NCBI GenBank assembly: GCA_021108005.1
Contig: JAIORS010000104.1
Location: 1-64,000 of the forward strand
Length of the DNA stretch: 64,000 nt
Direction: 5' to 3'
Source of the DNA: Candidatus Aegiribacteria sp.
GTDB taxonomy: Bacteria; Fermentibacterota; Fermentibacteria; Fermentibacterales; JCC-6
The notes beneath the pieces were generated by a model. That model saw only the letters and a list, made by a program, of their open reading frames with translations, was not told the DNA's origin and searched no databases. The stretch's first letter is position 1. Every line of letters begins with the position of its first letter. Made by a program: the position numbers and the translations under genes. Below, piece by piece: positions 52,068 to 61,218 of this stretch.

Positions 52068-54308
52068 CTATCTGATAACCACGCAGGATCTTGTCAGTGT
52101 ATTACCATTGGTGGAAAACTTGAGTAAGTAAACACCACCTGGTACCGGTGTACCGTTCGAATCGATTCCCATCCATTGTATGGAGTGGGTTCCAGAAAGC
52201 ATTTCACCGGAGGCAACGTTGGTCACAAGTCTTCCGGACAGATCGTAAATATCCAGAGAGGCGTCTCCGGTCACAGGCATAGCGCAAGTAAAAGTAGTGG
52301 AATTTGAGAAGGGGTTAGGTGCCGGGTGGGAAAGCTCGAGGCTCATTACACCACTGCTACTACCCGCAATCCCGGTTGTAACTACTACTGAAGCAACGTA
52401 AGGATACAGGTTATGACGGGTGCAAGTAATTGTCGCATTCCCCATACCTGGAATTGCGGGAATATCAAAGGACACCAGACCGGAAGCATTCGTATAGCCG
52501 CTCTGGAGAAGTGTCGTATCCTGTACAACTCCTACGAGCGCACCCTCAACAGGTGATCCGTCTGCTGTTACCGTCACGCTCCAGGTACCTTCAGCGATAG
52601 TTGCCAAATGATCTCCAGCAAGATGTACAATGGGTGAAGTATCGGTGAAAATATCGAATTCCGGACAACCCATTATCATGTGCATATTACTGTTACTGGC
52701 ATCCCCGGTGTACTGGTAGGCCTTTATTTTACCGTAATCGAAGGCTGCTCCCATGTGATACATTTCCTCTTCGAAGTAACCTCTGAACTGGTACAAGGCC
52801 AAAGAATCGGTTGGACCAACGGGGCTGCCTTTTGTTGCTCCCATGAAACCGACGGCTCCCTTAGGTGATGAAATGCTGCCTTCGTTCATCCATGCTTCAC
52901 CGAAGCATGGGCTGGAATCGTCGAACTCGCAGTTCGAACAAGCAATAGAACTTACCCAGGGCAGCCTTCGTCCGTTTGAGAGTGCCGCGACATCGCTGTT
53001 GCTGAAACCTGTCGTTCCCCATGCAGTATGACTTCCGTGGCCGATGTAGCTGAGAAGAGAAAGCCCATTGTTAACCTCTGCGGATATATTCGAGATCGTA
53101 GGAGGAATACCACCGTAGGCACTGGAGTTACAATAGAGTGTTGTGGACATTTCGTGATTCTGGAATATTGCATGGTACCTCCATGACATCCAGGGATCCT
53201 GAAAATCGGTTGAACCGATGCTTATGGCGTGCTGGAACCAGCTTGTGGCAGGTTCAAAGGGATCGTTCTCGTAGCTTTCGATCTTCCAGCACTGGTACGG
53301 CAATGAACCTGTATCACCGCAAATCCTTCCAACGTGGATGCTGGGATCAACACCGCTGCCGATAACACCGTACTGGTTATCAGCTTCCGTTCCGTTTGCG
53401 TATGGAGTTGGGACAACATTTTCGTCGCCGACAATAAGAATCCATTCGGGAGGATTCGGCCAGTTGCTGTAAGCATTTTCAATCCAAGCGTCAATCTCGG
53501 TTGCTGTACTGCCGATGGCAGGTACCACTCCGTACTGAACATCCAGCCCCTTCTGCCTCTTCCAGTCGATCAGATCCTGAGCGTAACCAATGCTTTCTTC
53601 GGAGCCTATGACAAGGTAAGATCCATCAATAACATCGGTACCCATGGGTTCGAACCCCAGGACTTCTTCATATATCGGCAAATAGCTTCGAGTGTATCCG
53701 TAGAAAGGTCTGTGGATCTCGTTTTCACCAACGCCCTCGGTAGTAAGGCGAATGGCCACGTTCGTGTTTATTATGGTTTCTCCAGAAACAGGATTGTACT
53801 GAACAGGTGAAAAACGCACCCATGCGATTCTGATATCTCTCAGGATGCTTACCCGTTCTATAACAACAGGCTGTGAAGGGTAGAATTCCGAGCTGGAATA
53901 AACATCTTCGTTTATCCTGTAAGGTGCCGGTCCACCGCTTCTGGTGGGATATTCCTGGAATGGAGGAATGCTGAAGATTCCGAGGGGTGAGGATTCTGCT
54001 GATACGATCTCGACACTGACATCACCAGTATTGGGAATAAGAACCATTCTTCTGATAACTGGCAGATCCGGGCTTCCAACGGGCATGCCTTCTCCCCCCC
54101 GAGGAATTCTAAGAATAGTCCCTTCGCCAAAATCTCCAACGATTTCGTTTTCAGCGGTAAGAGCGGGAAGGGTGAATTCAACAAGTATGCCTTCATCATC
54201 CATGCCAAGGAATTCAGCGGTTTCTGTGAAATCCTCGGCACGGTACAACACTTCGGCACTGGCAATTACTGCAAGAAGCAGCAGCGGAATAATCATAACT
54301 CTCAACAT
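52068..54308 (-). CDS. C25 (gingipain-type) cysteine protease with C-terminal sorting domain
   Basis: 746-residue secreted protease. Signal peptide LLLLAVIASA, then a prodomain-like beta region, then the C25 catalytic domain. The likely dyad is His424 in YIGHGSH and Cys457 in IACSNCEF, exactly 33 residues apart as in gingipains. The C-terminal about 85 residues, beginning PAPNPFSNSTTF and ending GGVYLLKFSTNG...VVIR, are the FlgD-Ig/type IX secretion sorting fold. The ATG at 54308 has GGAGG at good spacing; longer upstream reading frames begin inside a REP-like repeat and are not used. Confidence 0.9.
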   Translation of the reverse strand: MLRVMIIPLLLLAVIASAEVLYRAEDFTETAEFLGMDDEGILVEFTLPALTAENEIVGDFGEGTILRIPRGGEGMPVGSPDLPVIRRMVLIPNTGDVSVEIVSAESSPLGIFSIPPFQEYPTRSGGPAPYRINEDVYSSSEFYPSQPVVIERVSILRDIRIAWVRFSPVQYNPVSGETIINTNVAIRLTTEGVGENEIHRPFYGYTRSYLPIYEEVLGFEPMGTDVIDGSYLVIGSEESIGYAQDLIDWKRQKGLDVQYGVVPAIGSTATEIDAWIENAYSNWPNPPEWILIVGDENVVPTPYANGTEADNQYGVIGSGVDPSIHVGRICGDTGSLPYQCWKIESYENDPFEPATSWFQHAISIGSTDFQDPWMSWRYHAIFQNHEMSTTLYCNSSAYGGIPPTISNISAEVNNGLSLLSYIGHGSHTAWGTTGFSNSDVAALSNGRRLPWVSSIACSNCEFDDSSPCFGEAWMNEGSISSPKGAVGFMGATKGSPVGPTDSLALYQFRGYFEEEMYHMGAAFDYGKIKAYQYTGDASNSNMHMIMGCPEFDIFTDTSPIVHLAGDHLATIAEGTWSVTVTADGSPVEGALVGVVQDTTLLQSGYTNASGLVSFDIPAIPGMGNATITCTRHNLYPYVASVVVTTGIAGSSSGVMSLELSHPAPNPFSNSTTFTCAMPVTGDASLDIYDLSGRLVTNVASGEMLSGTHSIQWMGIDSNGTPVPGGVYLLKFSTNGNTLTRSCVVIR

Positions 54309-54322
54309 TTTGAGCCTCCATT

Positions 54323-54350
54323 GGGGTCGGACGTAACTTCTGGTCACTTA
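54323..54350. repeat. Solitary REP-like repeat near protease gene
   Basis: A single direct copy of the GGGGTCGGACGTAACTTCTG unit, ending TCACTTAC, lies 15 bases upstream of the C25 start codon. It matches the variant at 18232 (GGTCACTT) more closely than the others. It sits in the promoter/leader region of a minus-strand gene and is followed by an A+T-rich stretch to about 54530 in which no gene is seen. Confidence 0.8.
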
Positions 54351-54530
54351 CAAAACAACGTTTTGTACATTAAATTGTCATTGTCTAATATGTTACAAAT
54401 TCAAATTTGCATAATGCTATTGGAAAAGCTGTTATTGCTCAATTATGTAATGTTATGCAATAATATGTTATTTATTAATACCAATCAATTCATTCTTGTT
54501 GCACAAGTTGAAGAAGTGTGGTACGTCCCC

Positions 54531-55088
54531 TTAAATCAGCAGGCCTTTTTGGAGCATAACCATGGGGTTGAACGTTGCGAAATCAGCCTGGTGAACAAGA
54601 ACAGTCTCCACCCTCTGGGGTCTTCCCTCACCCTCCTTCGCATGGCACCCGATCATATTAATAATGGCCATTGGCATATCGAACCTGGAAGCCAGTATCG
54701 CCCCCGAAATTGGATGTCTCGCGTGTTTACCATGAAGGCTTTTTACATATCCATTCTCAGTACGCTCAATTTCCATCAGTTTTCCCACATCGTGAAGAAG
54801 ACCACCTGCAACCAGCATATCATGGTCGATCTCAAATGGCAGCTGAGAACTTGATTGCATCGCCCGGGCAAGGCCCAGCGCACCTTCTGTTACAGCAATT
54901 GTATGCTGAACAAGGTTGATCCCATGAGTGTCGGTAAGAAGCGTAAACGGGATTTTCTCCAGATCGTCCGGCTCCCATCCCCCCTCGATAGCCGCAGCAG
55001 TCCAAATTTCAACAGTCTTCCGCCTGAGTTCAGAATCTCCTATTTTTTCAAGCTGCTCTCTAAATAGCTCTTCAATTCTGTCTTTCAT
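54531..55088 (-). CDS. HD-domain phosphohydrolase
   Basis: 185-residue HD superfamily hydrolase. Metal-binding pattern: His in LVQHTIAV, His-Asp in GLLHDVGKLMEI, a further His in RHPISGAILA and GCHAKEG, then Asp in HQADF. This is a two-metal type (HDc). GAAGGGCT supports the ATG at 55088. Substrate unknown; may hydrolyse nucleotides or polynucleotides. Confidence 0.82.
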   Translation of the reverse strand: MKDRIEELFREQLEKIGDSELRRKTVEIWTAAAIEGGWEPDDLEKIPFTLLTDTHGINLVQHTIAVTEGALGLARAMQSSSQLPFEIDHDMLVAGGLLHDVGKLMEIERTENGYVKSLHGKHARHPISGAILASRFDMPMAIINMIGCHAKEGEGRPQRVETVLVHQADFATFNPMVMLQKGLLI

Positions 55089-55131
55089 GCATAGCCCTTC
55101 TCGTCTTACCTGTACAACAAGTCAGTCAGTA

Positions 55132-55608
55132 TTAGAGTTCCGACTGGACCATACTTTCGCCAAGTTTCCAGTCATTCCCTTCGCGTATCATAGCTATCTC
55201 AATTTCTTCCGGGTAGTTGGATACTATCAGGAATACTGTGCTGGTGTCGCCCTGTATATCAAAACCGGAGACCTCTATATCTTCTTTGGGAGGAAACCCT
55301 TGAGTAATAACTGGCGCGTTGATGAGCGCATCGATAAAATCAGTTGCTGTCCAGTTCACAATCTCTTCGCCGGTCAGTGCTATCTGGAACTTCTGTGAGA
55401 GCTCCGTCGCGGCCTGATACGGCTGTATCTTAACCATAATCAGTATCATGTTAATCATATCGATTGAATTCGAAGAAAGGCTGGCTTCAACACCTTCTGC
55501 ATCACCCTCGTAGAAAGCATCCATCAGGTTTTCGAACGCTTCTCCGGGTTCGTTCGACGCGGCGATGCCGGCAAGAACAGCCAGCAGCAGTGGTAGAAAT
55601 ATCTTCAA
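55132..55608 (-). CDS. Small secreted protein, DUF4878-like
   Basis: 158 residues; signal peptide residues 1-18 (FLPLLLAVLAGIAAS). The remainder is helix-rich at first (PGEAFENLMDAFYEGDAEGVEASL), then beta, like NTF2-fold/DUF4878 proteins. Start is TTG at 55608 with AAGGAAAAGC upstream. It resembles the lipoprotein at 49604 in layout but not in sequence. No function assigned. Confidence 0.65.
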   Translation of the reverse strand: MKIFLPLLLAVLAGIAASNEPGEAFENLMDAFYEGDAEGVEASLSSNSIDMINMILIMVKIQPYQAATELSQKFQIALTGEEIVNWTATDFIDALINAPVITQGFPPKEDIEVSGFDIQGDTSTVFLIVSNYPEEIEIAMIREGNDWKLGESMVQSEL

Positions 55609-55708
55609 TGCTTTTCCTTCCGTATGAGTTCAGCCAATTGACTTACTTATATAACCGAAACTCAACCCGCAGTTCCCGGAGCCAAGGTTCGAACTGTAAG
55701 AAATCCGG

Positions 55709-56896
55709 TTAGTTTATCGCACTGATTATAGCATCCGTCATTTCAGCTGTGCTTGCTGCACCGTTCTCAAGAACATCCGGAGATCCTCTCAGTTTCAGCA
55801 TATCATAACTGCGTACTCTTCCTTCGGCTATCACTGTTTCAACAGCTTTCCTGATCTTTACGGCCTTTTCCGTCTCACCAATGTGATCAAGCATCATGCA
55901 GGAGGAAAGTATCATTGCCATGGGATTCACAATTGAAACCTTGTAGTCCGCATATTTGGGAGCTGAACCATGTGTAGGCTCGAAGACCGCTACTTCCTCG
56001 CCGATATTGGCACTGCAGGCAAATCCGAGGCCTCCTACAAGCCCGGCGAATCCGTCGGATACGATATCACCGAACATGTTGCCGGAAACGAGTACTCCAT
56101 AGTTCTCGGGATTCTTTGTAAGCCACATCATCTGAGCATCGATGTTCGTCTCCCAGAGATCTATATGAGGATACTTCTCCGAGATTTTTTTTCCCTCTTC
56201 CCTCATCATACCGCTTGTTTCGCGGATAACGTTGGGTTTCTCACATATGGTAACGCTCTTGTAACCAAATTTGTCCGCGTGTTCAAACGCAGCTGTAAGA
56301 ATCCTTCTGCAGGCGTTTCTTGAGAAGATCCGGGTTGATACAGCAAGATCTTCCCTTGGAACATCGGCGAAGTTCTTCTTGAATTTAGGATGGCTCATAA
56401 GGGCATCGTACACGTTGTCCGGGGGGTTGGTCCACTCCACTCCACCGTAAAGCCCTTCCGTATTCTGCCTGAAAATCACTACGTCAACCGGTGGCTCCTC
56501 TATCGTGTTCCCCGGCCCTTTTCGGATGAAGTTCAATGGGTTGCCTTTGAAGGCTTTGCAGGGTCTTATGCAAATATCGAGATCGAAATGCTGCCGCATG
56601 GCGACTATCGGGCTGTAATAGACAAGCCCTTTGTCCCTGAGAGAAGGATCAAGAGCATCCAGGGCTTTGTCCTTGGGTTTTGAGGTAATGGCTCCAAAAA
56701 GGGCAATTTTATGTTTTTCAAGCAGATCTATTGTTCTGTCAGGGAGGGGATTCCCTTCCTTTTTCCAGAATTCCCATCCGATATCTGCATGAACGTAATC
56801 AGCCTCGAATCCGACAGCTTCAAGAACTCTAAGAGTTTCATCAAGCACTGCACCTCCAATACCGTCTCCGGGCATTGTTACTACAGTTCTCTTCAT
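55709..56896 (-). CDS. icd: Isocitrate/isopropylmalate dehydrogenase family, likely NADP-isocitrate dehydrogenase
   Basis: 395-residue beta-decarboxylating dehydrogenase. Substrate features: FRQNTEGLYGGVEW, RIFSRNACRRI, and VSGNMFGDIVSDGFAGLVGG with two metal-binding Asp. The cofactor loop is PTHGSAPKYADYKV: the Lys-Tyr pair is that of NADP-dependent isocitrate dehydrogenase (Lys344/Tyr345 in E. coli), in contrast to the Asp-Ile of NAD types. GGGAG precedes the ATG. The family is certain; the exact substrate is inferred. Confidence 0.88.
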   Translation of the reverse strand: MKRTVVTMPGDGIGGAVLDETLRVLEAVGFEADYVHADIGWEFWKKEGNPLPDRTIDLLEKHKIALFGAITSKPKDKALDALDPSLRDKGLVYYSPIVAMRQHFDLDICIRPCKAFKGNPLNFIRKGPGNTIEEPPVDVVIFRQNTEGLYGGVEWTNPPDNVYDALMSHPKFKKNFADVPREDLAVSTRIFSRNACRRILTAAFEHADKFGYKSVTICEKPNVIRETSGMMREEGKKISEKYPHIDLWETNIDAQMMWLTKNPENYGVLVSGNMFGDIVSDGFAGLVGGLGFACSANIGEEVAVFEPTHGSAPKYADYKVSIVNPMAMILSSCMMLDHIGETEKAVKIRKAVETVIAEGRVRSYDMLKLRGSPDVLENGAASTAEMTDAIISAIN

Positions 56897-57017
56897 CCGT
56901 TACTCCCTTCAATTTGCATTTACTACGAACTATCAACCCGGCAAAGATACATACAAGTTAAGTCGGAGAAAACCCCGCATTAAATCCAACCGATAAGCAG
57001 CATGTTAATCACTGAAG

Positions 57018-57776
57018 TTATTTTTCGTCCCTCTCGGCCAGTACAAGAAGCCTTGGTGAACAATCCGCATCCCAGGGAGAAAGGTCATAATCACCCCAGA
57101 TAGTAATAATTTTCAGTCCCTCGTTCCTGATATCAAAAAGCAGCTCTCCAGTTGATATGAGAGCCAGTTCAAGTCTGATGTCTATCCTTTCATCAGCTAC
57201 GGCAGTACCTGAGTATTCCATGTCGAATACTATCAGGCCCCTTTCCAGATCATGGCTTACCGATTCGACAAGTCTCTGCGAAGTACCGTTCTCATTGAAA
57301 TCGTATCTCTCTTTTCTACTTTCCCGCTCGCGAATGTGGAACCTTGGACAGGCTTCGGCAAGAAATCTCCCCCCGGATTTCAATACTGAGCTTATCTCCC
57401 GTAGAGCCAGCTTCCTTTCATCTCGCTTCAGAATGCAATGGATACCATTGTATGGAAATAGAACCAGATCCAACGTAGAGTTCTTCAAAGGGATGTTCTG
57501 TGCGATGGCCCTTATGCGAGATGTACGGTGCTGCAAACCCGGAGGCCATGAATTCATCATCGATTCGGAAGGTTCAAGAGCAATGACCTGTGAGCCGTCA
57601 TCAAGATATTCCGTCAACCTGCCGTCACCGGCTCCGAGTTCCATACATTTCCCGGGGTGTTTCTTTCGAAAGTTCTGGTAGAATTGGATTTCCATTGTAT
57701 CCGGAGGATATATTTTTCTCTCCTCGAATGAAAAGAGAGGACCGTACTGCTCCCAGAGAAGTACTTCCGGATTCAA
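57018..57776 (-). CDS. SAM-dependent methyltransferase
   Basis: 252-residue class I methyltransferase. Motif I CMELGAGDGRLTEYL is near residues 39-53, then ALEPSESMM. The C-terminal half has an anti-parallel beta region and likely substrate loop. Starts with TTG at 57776, overlapping the DUF523 stop by 4 bases (TTGA), with GGAGG nicely placed. Acceptor unknown. Confidence 0.82.
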   Translation of the reverse strand: MNPEVLLWEQYGPLFSFEERKIYPPDTMEIQFYQNFRKKHPGKCMELGAGDGRLTEYLDDGSQVIALEPSESMMNSWPPGLQHRTSRIRAIAQNIPLKNSTLDLVLFPYNGIHCILKRDERKLALREISSVLKSGGRFLAEACPRFHIRERESRKERYDFNENGTSQRLVESVSHDLERGLIVFDMEYSGTAVADERIDIRLELALISTGELLFDIRNEGLKIITIWGDYDLSPWDADCSPRLLVLAERDEK

Positions 57777-58195
57777 TCCACCGCCTCCACCTTGAAACCG
57801 GACCTAATCAGAGCTGCTGCCGCGACTCCTGGCATGTTGTCTCCGCAGCTTATTCCACAGGAGGGGCTTTTCTCTTTGAGATAGATTATCTCAGGATTCA
57901 ATACTGAGGCGTACCTGACCGAAAGATCAGCGCCTTTAACGAATTCATCCGTAACGTCTCCCTTAGCGTCCCTGAGAATTACCGATCCTGTTCCATCAAG
58001 AACCGCAAAGCCATCACCACCGGATAAAATTGCCGGTTCTCTCGGTGTAGTCAGGCCACCGAGTTTTTCCGGACAGAAGGGTACACATTCCCCGGAATGA
58101 AGCATCCTGACGAACCTGTCAACAGGTTTTGATCTACCATCGTATCTGCAGGTTATACCGCACAGGCAAGCACTTACAAGACTGATGCCACTCAT
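57773..58195 (-). CDS. DUF523 family protein
   Basis: 140-residue protein of the DUF523 family, Cys-rich: SACLCGITCRYDG near the N-terminus, FCPEKLGGLTTPREPAI in the middle and LKEKSPSCG at the end. Cys spacing suggests a metal or Fe-S ligand set. Biochemical role is not established. It is coupled to the methyltransferase that follows. Confidence 0.85.
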   Translation of the reverse strand: MSGISLVSACLCGITCRYDGRSKPVDRFVRMLHSGECVPFCPEKLGGLTTPREPAILSGGDGFAVLDGTGSVILRDAKGDVTDEFVKGADLSVRYASVLNPEIIYLKEKSPSCGISCGDNMPGVAAAALIRSGFKVEAVD

Positions 58196-58249
58196 GAATG
58201 TTTTTCCTAATCAGTTTCACTATACCGAAGTATTTGTGATGAAATCCGG

Positions 58250-59158
58250 TTAAAAGATTGCTGAATCTGATCCCTCCCGGATGATGTAATCCTCCGGATC
58301 AACCTGAACTCCATCAATCAGAACTTCGTAATGAACATGCGGGGCAACCGATCTGCCCGTTGATCCCACTCTCGCTATCAGATCTCCCCTGTCAACTTCC
58401 TGACCAACAACAGTACACGCTGCCGAACAATGAGCGTATCTGGTAGAAACCCTTTCCGAATGCCTGATGACGATGTTCAGACCCCATCCACCGGTCCAGC
58501 CGGCAAAAACAACTCTACCGTCCGCAGGGGCATATATCGGTGTTCCTGCAACGCATGCAAGATCAATTCCTTTATGTATTCGTACAGCTCCCGTAAATGG
58601 ATCTATCCGAGGCCCAAAATCGCTTACAAAAATGCCATCTACAGGCCAGATGGATGGAATGTGCGCCAGTTCGCTTTCCTTTTCCATTAAATATCCGGCA
58701 AGGGAATCGTAGGCCATCAGTTCAGCATCGGCCAATCTCTCCATGAGCATTATTTCCATTTCCATATCATCTATATACCTGAACATGTTATCACCCGGTG
58801 GTTCGTTCACAGGAACATTCTTTGGAAGAAGTACAGAAAAATCAAGGTTAAGCCCGGCACCTGCGACAAGAACCTGTTCCTCCCTGGTTACGATTTCTTC
58901 AAACCGTGACCGCAGGTTCATTACACGTTCCGAAAGCTGGTACAATTCCCCGCGAACAAGTGTGATTTCATCATGCCTTGTATCGCATGACCGGTTTACG
59001 GTGTTCATACGGCCTAATTGAAAAAACAGAGCCGAAATACCGGTTAGAAGAAGCGCTGAAAAAAGGATCAGCATCCTTAACCGGCCTGCAGTGAGTACGA
59101 ATTTCTTACCGACCTTACTGGATCTCTGGGGTATCCAGTGAATGGTGCCTATTGGCAT
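58250..59158 (-). CDS. M23-family peptidase (peptidoglycan DD-endopeptidase-like)
   Basis: 302-residue, bitopic membrane protein. A basic N-terminal tail, one transmembrane helix (about residues 29-48), a coiled-coil region, then a LytM/M23 domain with zinc motifs HKGIDLA and HVHYEV near the C-terminus, plus RIDPFTGAVRIHKG. It probably cleaves or regulates cleavage of the peptidoglycan cross-bridge. It starts 17 bases after the second sigma factor stop. Confidence 0.9.
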   Translation of the reverse strand: MPIGTIHWIPQRSSKVGKKFVLTAGRLRMLILFSALLLTGISALFFQLGRMNTVNRSCDTRHDEITLVRGELYQLSERVMNLRSRFEEIVTREEQVLVAGAGLNLDFSVLLPKNVPVNEPPGDNMFRYIDDMEMEIMLMERLADAELMAYDSLAGYLMEKESELAHIPSIWPVDGIFVSDFGPRIDPFTGAVRIHKGIDLACVAGTPIYAPADGRVVFAGWTGGWGLNIVIRHSERVSTRYAHCSAACTVVGQEVDRGDLIARVGSTGRSVAPHVHYEVLIDGVQVDPEDYIIREGSDSAIF

Positions 59159-59175
59159 AATAGAATCCCGCTTCT

Positions 59176-60018
59176 CTATTTCAGGTAAAGGAGCAGGTTT
59201 TTACTGTCGGTTTTGTCGTTAAGTTTGGAAATAGCCCTGTTCTTCAGTTGCCGTACTCTCTCACGGCTTATGCCCATCGTTCTTCCTATCTCCGCAAGTG
59301 TATGTCTTCTATCAGTGTTTATCCCGAAGAACAGCTGGATTATCGTTCTTTCGCGCTGATCAAGAATGTCCAGCATTCCCGAAACGCTTCTCTTCATGGC
59401 AGTCTGGACTACTGCTTCATCGGGCGGAATATCATCGTCGTCGGAGATCATCTCCTGGAAAGTCTTGTCACTACCTTCGTAAACAGGGCTGTCAAGGGAA
59501 AGGTGCGTACTGTGTATCGACATCATTCCTTCAACATCACCCCTGGATACGTCAAGTTCATCGGCAATCTCATTCGTTGAAGGATTCCTGCCGAGAGAAT
59601 GTCCGAGTTCTCTTGCTGCACGGCCCATTTTGTATAATTCTCCAACACGATTCAACGGAAGACGAACTATTCTTGACTGCTCCGCAAGAGCCTGAAGAAT
59701 AGCCTGTCTTATCCACCAGACCGCATAGGTTATAAAGCGGCATCCCTTGCTTTCATCGAATCCCTTCGCGGCCCTTATCAGTCCAACATTCCCCTCGTTG
59801 ATAAGGTCTTCCAGGGCAACTCCCTGGTTCGCGTACTGCTTTGCGATACTGACTACGAACCTGAGATTAGCTTCTGTAAGTTCGTTGAGGGCTTCCTGTT
59901 CTCCCGAACGGATGCGTTGGGCAAGGGAAGCCTCCTCCGCTGAGGAAAGTGTTTCTTTACTACCTATTTCTCTAAGGTACAGTTCCAGTGATCTTCCTTC
60001 TGTACGCTTTGTTGCCAA
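59176..60018 (-). CDS. Second sigma-70 family factor (RpoD/SigA short form)
   Basis: 280-residue sigma-70 protein of the compact primary type seen in Bacteroidota and candidate phyla. Region 1.2 (SLELYLREIG), region 2 (NLRFVVSIAKQY, GNVGLIRAAKGFDESKGCRFITYAVWWIRQAI), region 3 and region 4 (TLAEIGRTMGISRERVRQLKNRAI) are all intact. No 1.1 domain. Starts with TTG at 60018; the AAAGGCGG site is at the right spacing. A palindrome lies upstream. It may be the genuine housekeeping sigma of the cell, in which case the dnaG-linked one is an alternative. Confidence 0.9.
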   Translation of the reverse strand: MATKRTEGRSLELYLREIGSKETLSSAEEASLAQRIRSGEQEALNELTEANLRFVVSIAKQYANQGVALEDLINEGNVGLIRAAKGFDESKGCRFITYAVWWIRQAILQALAEQSRIVRLPLNRVGELYKMGRAARELGHSLGRNPSTNEIADELDVSRGDVEGMMSIHSTHLSLDSPVYEGSDKTFQEMISDDDDIPPDEAVVQTAMKRSVSGMLDILDQRERTIIQLFFGINTDRRHTLAEIGRTMGISRERVRQLKNRAISKLNDKTDSKNLLLYLK

Positions 60019-60120
60019 AACAGCCGCCTTTCACGTGCAATATACAGTCTCACATGTTATAATTCAGAAAAAGATAGAAGGTTCCTGTTACAATTCAAAT
60101 CGATATGTAGTAGCCTAATC

Positions 60121-60153
60121 TGTCAAGGGGTTGACAATTGTCAACCCCTGACA
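60121..60153. promoter_or_regulatory. Palindromic operator-like element
   Basis: A perfect 24-bp palindrome, with arms at 60126-60137 and 60138-60149, contains TTGACA on both strands back to back. TGTC and GACA extend it with a one-base bulge. It sits between divergent genes (sigma factor at 60018 and methyltransferase at 60271), so it is a plausible operator or joint -35 region. No good -10 partner was found at 16-18 bases. Confidence 0.55.
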
Positions 60154-60270
60154 TTGCAGGTCATTGTTATTTTACCATATATGAAGTTCTATCTATTGAA
60201 CACATCTGATATTCTTCACGTTTTACAGCCGTTCGTACTCCCGGGAGTTGACGGATCAAGGGGAAGGGCG

Positions 60271-61218
60271 ATGGACTGGAGCAGTTTACCAAGAGAAAAG
60301 ACAGAATGTATCCTCTGCGGATCCAGTTCAAAAAAACTTCTCAGCGTACAGAATTCATGGCCGGTTGTTCGCTGCAGAGAATGCGGTCTCGTATATCTTT
60401 CAGAGAGACCAGCTGAAAAGGCTCTTACCGATATATACAGCAAATCCTATTACGAAGATGGAGATGTCGGATACAAGGGTTACATTGGAACATTTGAAAA
60501 ATATCATGACACGTTCATGAAGATCTTCAACAAACGTCACAAAGATCTTCTTCATCATGCCAGGGGAAAGCGGCTCCTTGAGATCGGCTGCGCATATGGA
60601 TTTCTCCTTGATTATCTCCGCGAAAGAGAATGGGAAGTGACAGGCGTTGAAATAAGTCCTCTTTCTTCAGCATTCGCCCGGAATGAACTGAATCTGAATG
60701 TGCATACAGGGAGTGTTGAATCCCCTTACCTCGAAGAGCACTCCTACGATATAATTCTTTTGCTTGATGTCCTTGAACATCTTCACAGACCCTTTGATGT
60801 GCTCAACCGGATAAAAAAACTGCTTGCCCCCGAAGGTATTCTGGTTGTGCAGTGTCCATGGGAGCTTTATCACTGGGAGGAGATCGCTGAAGCTCTTCTC
60901 AGGGGAATGAAACCCGGTACTATCGAACCGGATTCGGTACCTGCCCATCTCTACTTCTTCCAGCCCCGGACCCTTGAGGCTGTTCTGAGAAAGGGAGGGT
61001 TCAGAATCCTTGCAAGACAGTCGGGGAATTACGGTTCTATCAGGAGACTGGTCAATCCACCTGCAATCAGTTTGCGCAATCCTTTAAAGGGATTTTTCCG
61101 TTTTGTCTATTTCCGGCTTGGTCTGCAGTGTTTTCTTTATGAAGCAGCAAGATTAGTGCGTCTTGGAAGCGGCATTATCAGATACGCCGTATCTGACAGT
61201 GAGAATTCAACGCAATGA
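60271..61218 (+). CDS. Class I methyltransferase with N-terminal zinc-binding motif
   Basis: 315-residue protein. Residues 11-34 hold CILCGSS and CRECGLVYL (two CxxC pairs), a zinc motif often preceding sugar or lipid methyltransferases; motif I LEIGCAYG is near residue 97, followed by GVEISPLS and DVLEHLHRP. ATG 60271 has GGGGAAGGG upstream. It overlaps the nucleotidyltransferase gene by 4 bases. The context suggests a role in surface-glycan modification. Confidence 0.82.
   Translation: MDWSSLPREKTECILCGSSSKKLLSVQNSWPVVRCRECGLVYLSERPAEKALTDIYSKSYYEDGDVGYKGYIGTFEKYHDTFMKIFNKRHKDLLHHARGKRLLEIGCAYGFLLDYLREREWEVTGVEISPLSSAFARNELNLNVHTGSVESPYLEEHSYDIILLLDVLEHLHRPFDVLNRIKKLLAPEGILVVQCPWELYHWEEIAEALLRGMKPGTIEPDSVPAHLYFFQPRTLEAVLRKGGFRILARQSGNYGSIRRLVNPPAISLRNPLKGFFRFVYFRLGLQCFLYEAARLVRLGSGIIRYAVSDSENSTQ

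Noticed and set aside
54321-54854. 177-codon plus-strand ORF
   Set aside because: It is largely antisense to the HD hydrolase, begins in A+T-rich DNA next to a repeat copy, and has no recognisable protein features.
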